DNA of 64,000 bases, from the NCBI RefSeq assembly GCF_000024845.1, contig NC_013501.1, positions 438,001 to 502,000 of the forward strand. The letters run 5' to 3'. This DNA is from Rhodothermus marinus DSM 4252. Its GTDB lineage: Bacteria > Bacteroidota > Rhodothermia > Rhodothermales > Rhodothermaceae. The notes under the pieces were generated by a model. The model saw only the letters and a program-made list of their open reading frames with translations. It ran no database searches and was not told the DNA's origin. Of the stretch, positions 61,279 through 64,000 are shown one piece after another; positions within the stretch are counted from its first letter, which is position 1, and each line of letters begins with the position of its first letter. A program made the translations under genes and the position numbers.

Positions 61279-61351
61279 GTGTCTCGGGTCGATTTCTTTT
61301 GTTGTAAGATTCTAATTGGATAGAATCCGTCTGCGAAAAACGAGACATACC

Positions 61352-61858
61352 ATGAGCGAACCCTGGTTGACTCCGGATGGCGCGCGTGGGGCGGAGGCCC
61401 GGCGGGCCGATCTGCTCAAGGGCTTGCAGCAGGTGCAGCACTGGATCGAGGAGGCGTTGCATCAGCTTCCGGATGAGGCGGCGCTGTGGTGGGAGCCGGC
61501 GCCGGGCGTGCCGTCGATCGGCGCGCGCGTGCAGCACATCCTGGGCGCCAGCCGCCGACTGGCTGCCTATGCGCTGGACCCGGCACCCGATCCCGAGGCG
61601 CTGGCGGCCGAAGCACGCACCGACTGGACGCCGCGAGGCGATTCGCGGGAGCAACTGCTGGACGCGCTCCGACGGCAGTTTGCGGCGCTGGCCGAGCGCA
61701 TCGAAGCACTCTCCGACGCCGAACTGGACGCGGTGCGTCCCGTGGGACGGCGTCGGCTGCCCGTGCGGCGGGCCACCATCCTGCACCACCTGATCGAACA
61801 TGCCGCGCATCACAGCGGCCAGCTCATCCTGCTTGTGCGCCTTTATGCGCGTCGTTGA
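61352..61858 (+). CDS. DinB-family protein
   Basis: 168 aa four-helix bundle of the DinB/YfiT type. RADLLKGLQQVQHWIEEAL, IGARVQHILGASRRL (first metal His), RATILHHLIEHAAHHSGQLILLVRLY (second and third His), the usual metal triad. Probable metal-dependent thiol-transferase-like or hydrolase. ATG 61352 is chosen because the bundle begins there. Confidence 0.85.
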   Translation: MSEPWLTPDGARGAEARRADLLKGLQQVQHWIEEALHQLPDEAALWWEPAPGVPSIGARVQHILGASRRLAAYALDPAPDPEALAAEARTDWTPRGDSREQLLDALRRQFAALAERIEALSDAELDAVRPVGRRRLPVRRATILHHLIEHAAHHSGQLILLVRLYARR

Positions 61859-61923
61859 GCGACGCAACCCGGCGGACTTCCGCTCGTAGGCTACGACAGT
61901 CGTACCGGGAAATCGACCGACGT

Positions 61924-63162
61924 ATGTCGCTGCTGCTGTTCGAACTCTGGGAGGGCCTGATGGCCGCGCTGCGGGCCATCGCCGCGCACAAGCTGCGGGC
62001 CGTCCTGACCACGCTGGGCATCATCATCGGCATCGTGGCCGTCACACTGATGGCCACGGTGATCAACGGCATCGAGCGGGACTTCAACGAGTCGCTCTCG
62101 GAGCTGGGCACCGACGTGCTGTATGTGGAGAAGTGGCCCTGGATCGTCGGGCCCGGCTCACGCTGGTGGGAGTACATCAACCGCCCGGACATCACGCCCG
62201 AGCTGGCCGACGTGATCGAGGAGCGGGCCCGCTACGTGGTGGCCGCCGTGCCGGTGCTCGATCGCATGGGTACGGCCCGTTATGGCGGCACCACCGTCTC
62301 GTCGCTGACCATCGTGGGCGCCGAGGCCGACTATCCCCGGGTGCATGCGGTGGACCTGGCGCTCGGCCGTTTCTACACCGAAGTGGAAGAGCGAAGCGCC
62401 CGCGCCGTGTGCGTGCTGGGTGCCGAGGTGGCCTCCCGACTGTTTCCCGTCGAGCAGCCGCTGGGCAAATTCATTCGCCTCAGCGGACATCGCTGCCAGG
62501 TGATCGGCGTGCTGCAGCGCAAGGGAAGCGGCCCCGACAGTCCGGCTTCGACCGACACCCAGGTGTTCATTCCGTTCCGGACCTACGCGCGGTTCTTCGG
62601 CATTCGCAACCGGAGCGTGTCCATTCACGTCAAGGTGGTCGATCCGGAGCTGATGGCGCTGGCGAAGGACGAGCTGACGGGGGTCCTGCGCGTGGCGCGC
62701 CGGCTGGACGCGCTGGAAAAGAACGACTTCGAGATCAACGAGCAGCAGGCGCTCCGGGAACAACTGGCGCCGGTCAAGACCGCCATCTACGGTGTGGGGC
62801 TGTTTCTCACGGGCCTGTCGCTGCTGGTGGGCGGCGTGGGCGTGATGAACATCATGTTCGTGTCGGTCAAAGAACGCACGCGCGAGATCGGCATCCGCAA
62901 GGCCGTGGGCGCCACGCGCCGGGCCATTCTCGTGCAGTTTCTGATCGAGGCGATCCTGGTCTGCATGATTGGAGGCGTGATCGGCGTGCTGCTGGCCATG
63001 GCACTGACCGGTGTGGTCAACCTGTTCATCGACGCCTTCCTGCCAGCCACGACGGTCGCCCTTGCCTTCCTGATCTGCGTGCTGACCGGGATTACGTTCG
63101 GGCTGGCGCCGGCCTGGACGGCCGCCCGTGCCCAACCCATTGAAGCGCTACGCTACGAGTGA
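61924..63162 (+). CDS. MacB-like ABC transporter permease (first)
   Basis: 412 aa. N-terminal helix (HKLRAVLTTLGIIIGIVAVTLMATVINGIE), large periplasmic MacB_PCD domain (about 45-265), then three C-terminal helices in FtsX style (VGLFLTGLSLLVGGVGVMNIMFVSVKERTREIGIRKAVGATRRAILVQFLIEAILV). MacB/LolC-type permease, working with an ATPase and often a membrane-fusion protein. No ATPase gene in the window. Confidence 0.88.
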   Translation: MSLLLFELWEGLMAALRAIAAHKLRAVLTTLGIIIGIVAVTLMATVINGIERDFNESLSELGTDVLYVEKWPWIVGPGSRWWEYINRPDITPELADVIEERARYVVAAVPVLDRMGTARYGGTTVSSLTIVGAEADYPRVHAVDLALGRFYTEVEERSARAVCVLGAEVASRLFPVEQPLGKFIRLSGHRCQVIGVLQRKGSGPDSPASTDTQVFIPFRTYARFFGIRNRSVSIHVKVVDPELMALAKDELTGVLRVARRLDALEKNDFEINEQQALREQLAPVKTAIYGVGLFLTGLSLLVGGVGVMNIMFVSVKERTREIGIRKAVGATRRAILVQFLIEAILVCMIGGVIGVLLAMALTGVVNLFIDAFLPATTVALAFLICVLTGITFGLAPAWTAARAQPIEALRYE

Positions 63163-63165
63163 GCC

Positions 63166-64000
63166 ATGGAATTTGTCGAAGCCTTCCGAATGGCCTGGAC
63201 GGCCCTGCGCACCAACCGGCTGCGTTCGGGACTGACGCTGCTGGGCATGGTGATCGGCGTCTTCGCGATCATCAGCTCGGTGACGGCCGTCGAAGTGATC
63301 GACGTGTACTTCCGGGAGTCGATGAACTTCCTGGGATCGTCCACCTTCACGATCAGCCGCTACCCGAGCATCCGGGTGAGCAACGAGCAGTTCGCCTACC
63401 GCCGACCCATCACGTACGAACAGATCGAGCGCCTCAAGCGGAGCCTCTCCCAACCGGTCTTCATCAGCATTCTGGAGGATTTCGATCTGGGATCCGTGCG
63501 CTACGGGGACCGGGAGACCGAGCCGAACGTGCAGCTCCTGGGCACCGACGAAAACTTTCTGGAAAACTTCAGCTACGAGCTGGCCGAGGGGCGTTTCATC
63601 ACGGCGCAGGATGTGCACTACGCGCGGCCGGTCATTGTGCTGGGCTCGGTGATCGCCGAGGAGCTGTTTCCGAACGAGACGCCGCTGGGCAAGGTGGTGC
63701 GCTTCGGTGGGCATCGCTACGAGGTGATCGGCGTGCTGAAAACCAAGGGGAGCTTTCTGGGCTTCAGCCAGGACCGGCGCGTGCTGATTCCGATCACGAC
63801 GGCGTTCGCCCGCTATGGACAGCCGGATCGTAACCTGGCGGCCGTCAGCGTGCGCGTCAGCAGTCCGGAACGGCTGGGCGCGGCGATGGACGAGGTGATC
63901 AGCAAGTTTCGCGTGATCCGCAAGGTGCCGCCCGGACAGCCCAACGATTTCGAGATCAGCACGAACGACTCGATGCGAAGCGTTTTCGAGGCGTTCACGC
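63166..64000 (+). CDS. MacB-like ABC transporter permease (second), 3' end beyond window
   Basis: 278 codons visible, cut by the window edge. EAFRMAWTALRTNRLRSGLTLLGMVIGVFAIISSVTAVEVIDVYF (TM1), then the periplasmic domain (PITYEQIERLKRSL, LLGTDENFLENFSYELAEGRFIT, VIVLGSVIAEELFPNETPLGKVVRFGGHRYEVIGVLKTKG). Parallels the preceding permease; the ATG at 63166 follows its stop by 3 bp, so the two form a heteromeric pair. Confidence 0.88.
   Translation, partial: MEFVEAFRMAWTALRTNRLRSGLTLLGMVIGVFAIISSVTAVEVIDVYFRESMNFLGSSTFTISRYPSIRVSNEQFAYRRPITYEQIERLKRSLSQPVFISILEDFDLGSVRYGDRETEPNVQLLGTDENFLENFSYELAEGRFITAQDVHYARPVIVLGSVIAEELFPNETPLGKVVRFGGHRYEVIGVLKTKGSFLGFSQDRRVLIPITTAFARYGQPDRNLAAVSVRVSSPERLGAAMDEVISKFRVIRKVPPGQPNDFEISTNDSMRSVFEAFT

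Overview
The window is a compact, high-GC bacterial chromosome segment (roughly 60-65 % GC by eye) with short intergenic gaps, many 1-14 bp overlaps and genes on both strands. A PorQ-type outer-membrane protein (type IX secretion family), a complete batABCD operon, serine palmitoyltransferase, a parA-parB-DUF5683 cluster and a Bacteroidota-style promoter (TTG-N20-TATACTTG) point to the Bacteroidota/Rhodothermota branch. Arg/Glu-rich proteins and a TT1561-type thermophile protein suggest a Rhodothermus-like thermophile. That assignment is an inference from gene content, not a database match.

Layout. 1-15.6 kb: M1 peptidase (cut by the window edge), WrbA, an MpaB-type protein, a PcrA-type helicase, envelope lipoproteins and phosphodiesterase, a tRNA dihydrouridine synthase, a tyrosine recombinase-like protein lacking its catalytic arginines, RecO, a ComEA-like protein, an esterase and Nudix. 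15.6-24.6 kb: a three-gene nitrate-reductase-like cluster (Tat/lipobox NapA, tetraheme NapC, small membrane protein), a heterodimeric ABC exporter whose two genes flank RNase Z, an ArsR regulator, then an AT-rich islet with one unknown membrane/coiled-coil gene. 24.7-30.9 kb: TT1561-like protein, HD protein, Tat-exported sugar isomerase-like protein, a very large antiporter/RCK/EIIA fusion, and a MntA/HepT toxin-antitoxin pair whose hepT is split by a 189-bp mobile repeat. 30.9-38.2 kb (all minus strand): nrdA-nrdB-DUF433-DUF5615-metE, preceded by a promoter and a cobalamin-riboswitch-like leader. 38.5-45.5 kb: two YceI proteins and a porin, PorQ, xylulokinase plus xylose isomerase. 45.5-58.3 kb: bat operon, DUF493, pseudo-receiver, HAD phosphatase, GNAT plus serine palmitoyltransferase, MJ1255-type glycosyltransferase, DUF5683-parB-parA. 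58.6-64 kb: second UvrD-type helicase, GNAT, DinB and two MacB-like permeases (the last cut by the window edge).

Main points. (1) The leader upstream of nrdA folds like a cobalamin aptamer (10-bp closing helix, a B12-box-like 3' segment), and nrdA, nrdB, a toxin-antitoxin-like pair and metE follow head to tail without a visible intrinsic terminator. One B12 sensor may therefore control two B12-independent enzymes. (2) NrdB has the class Ic signature: Phe126 at the radical-Tyr position and Glu88 as first metal ligand, all ligands one residue offset from the chlamydial protein. (3) Two ungapped 189-bp copies of a REP/MITE-like element lie at 5894-6082 and, inverted, at 30492-30680. The second is flanked by a TTAT duplication and splits hepT; removing 193 bp exactly restores the reading frame and its RX4HXY active-site motif.
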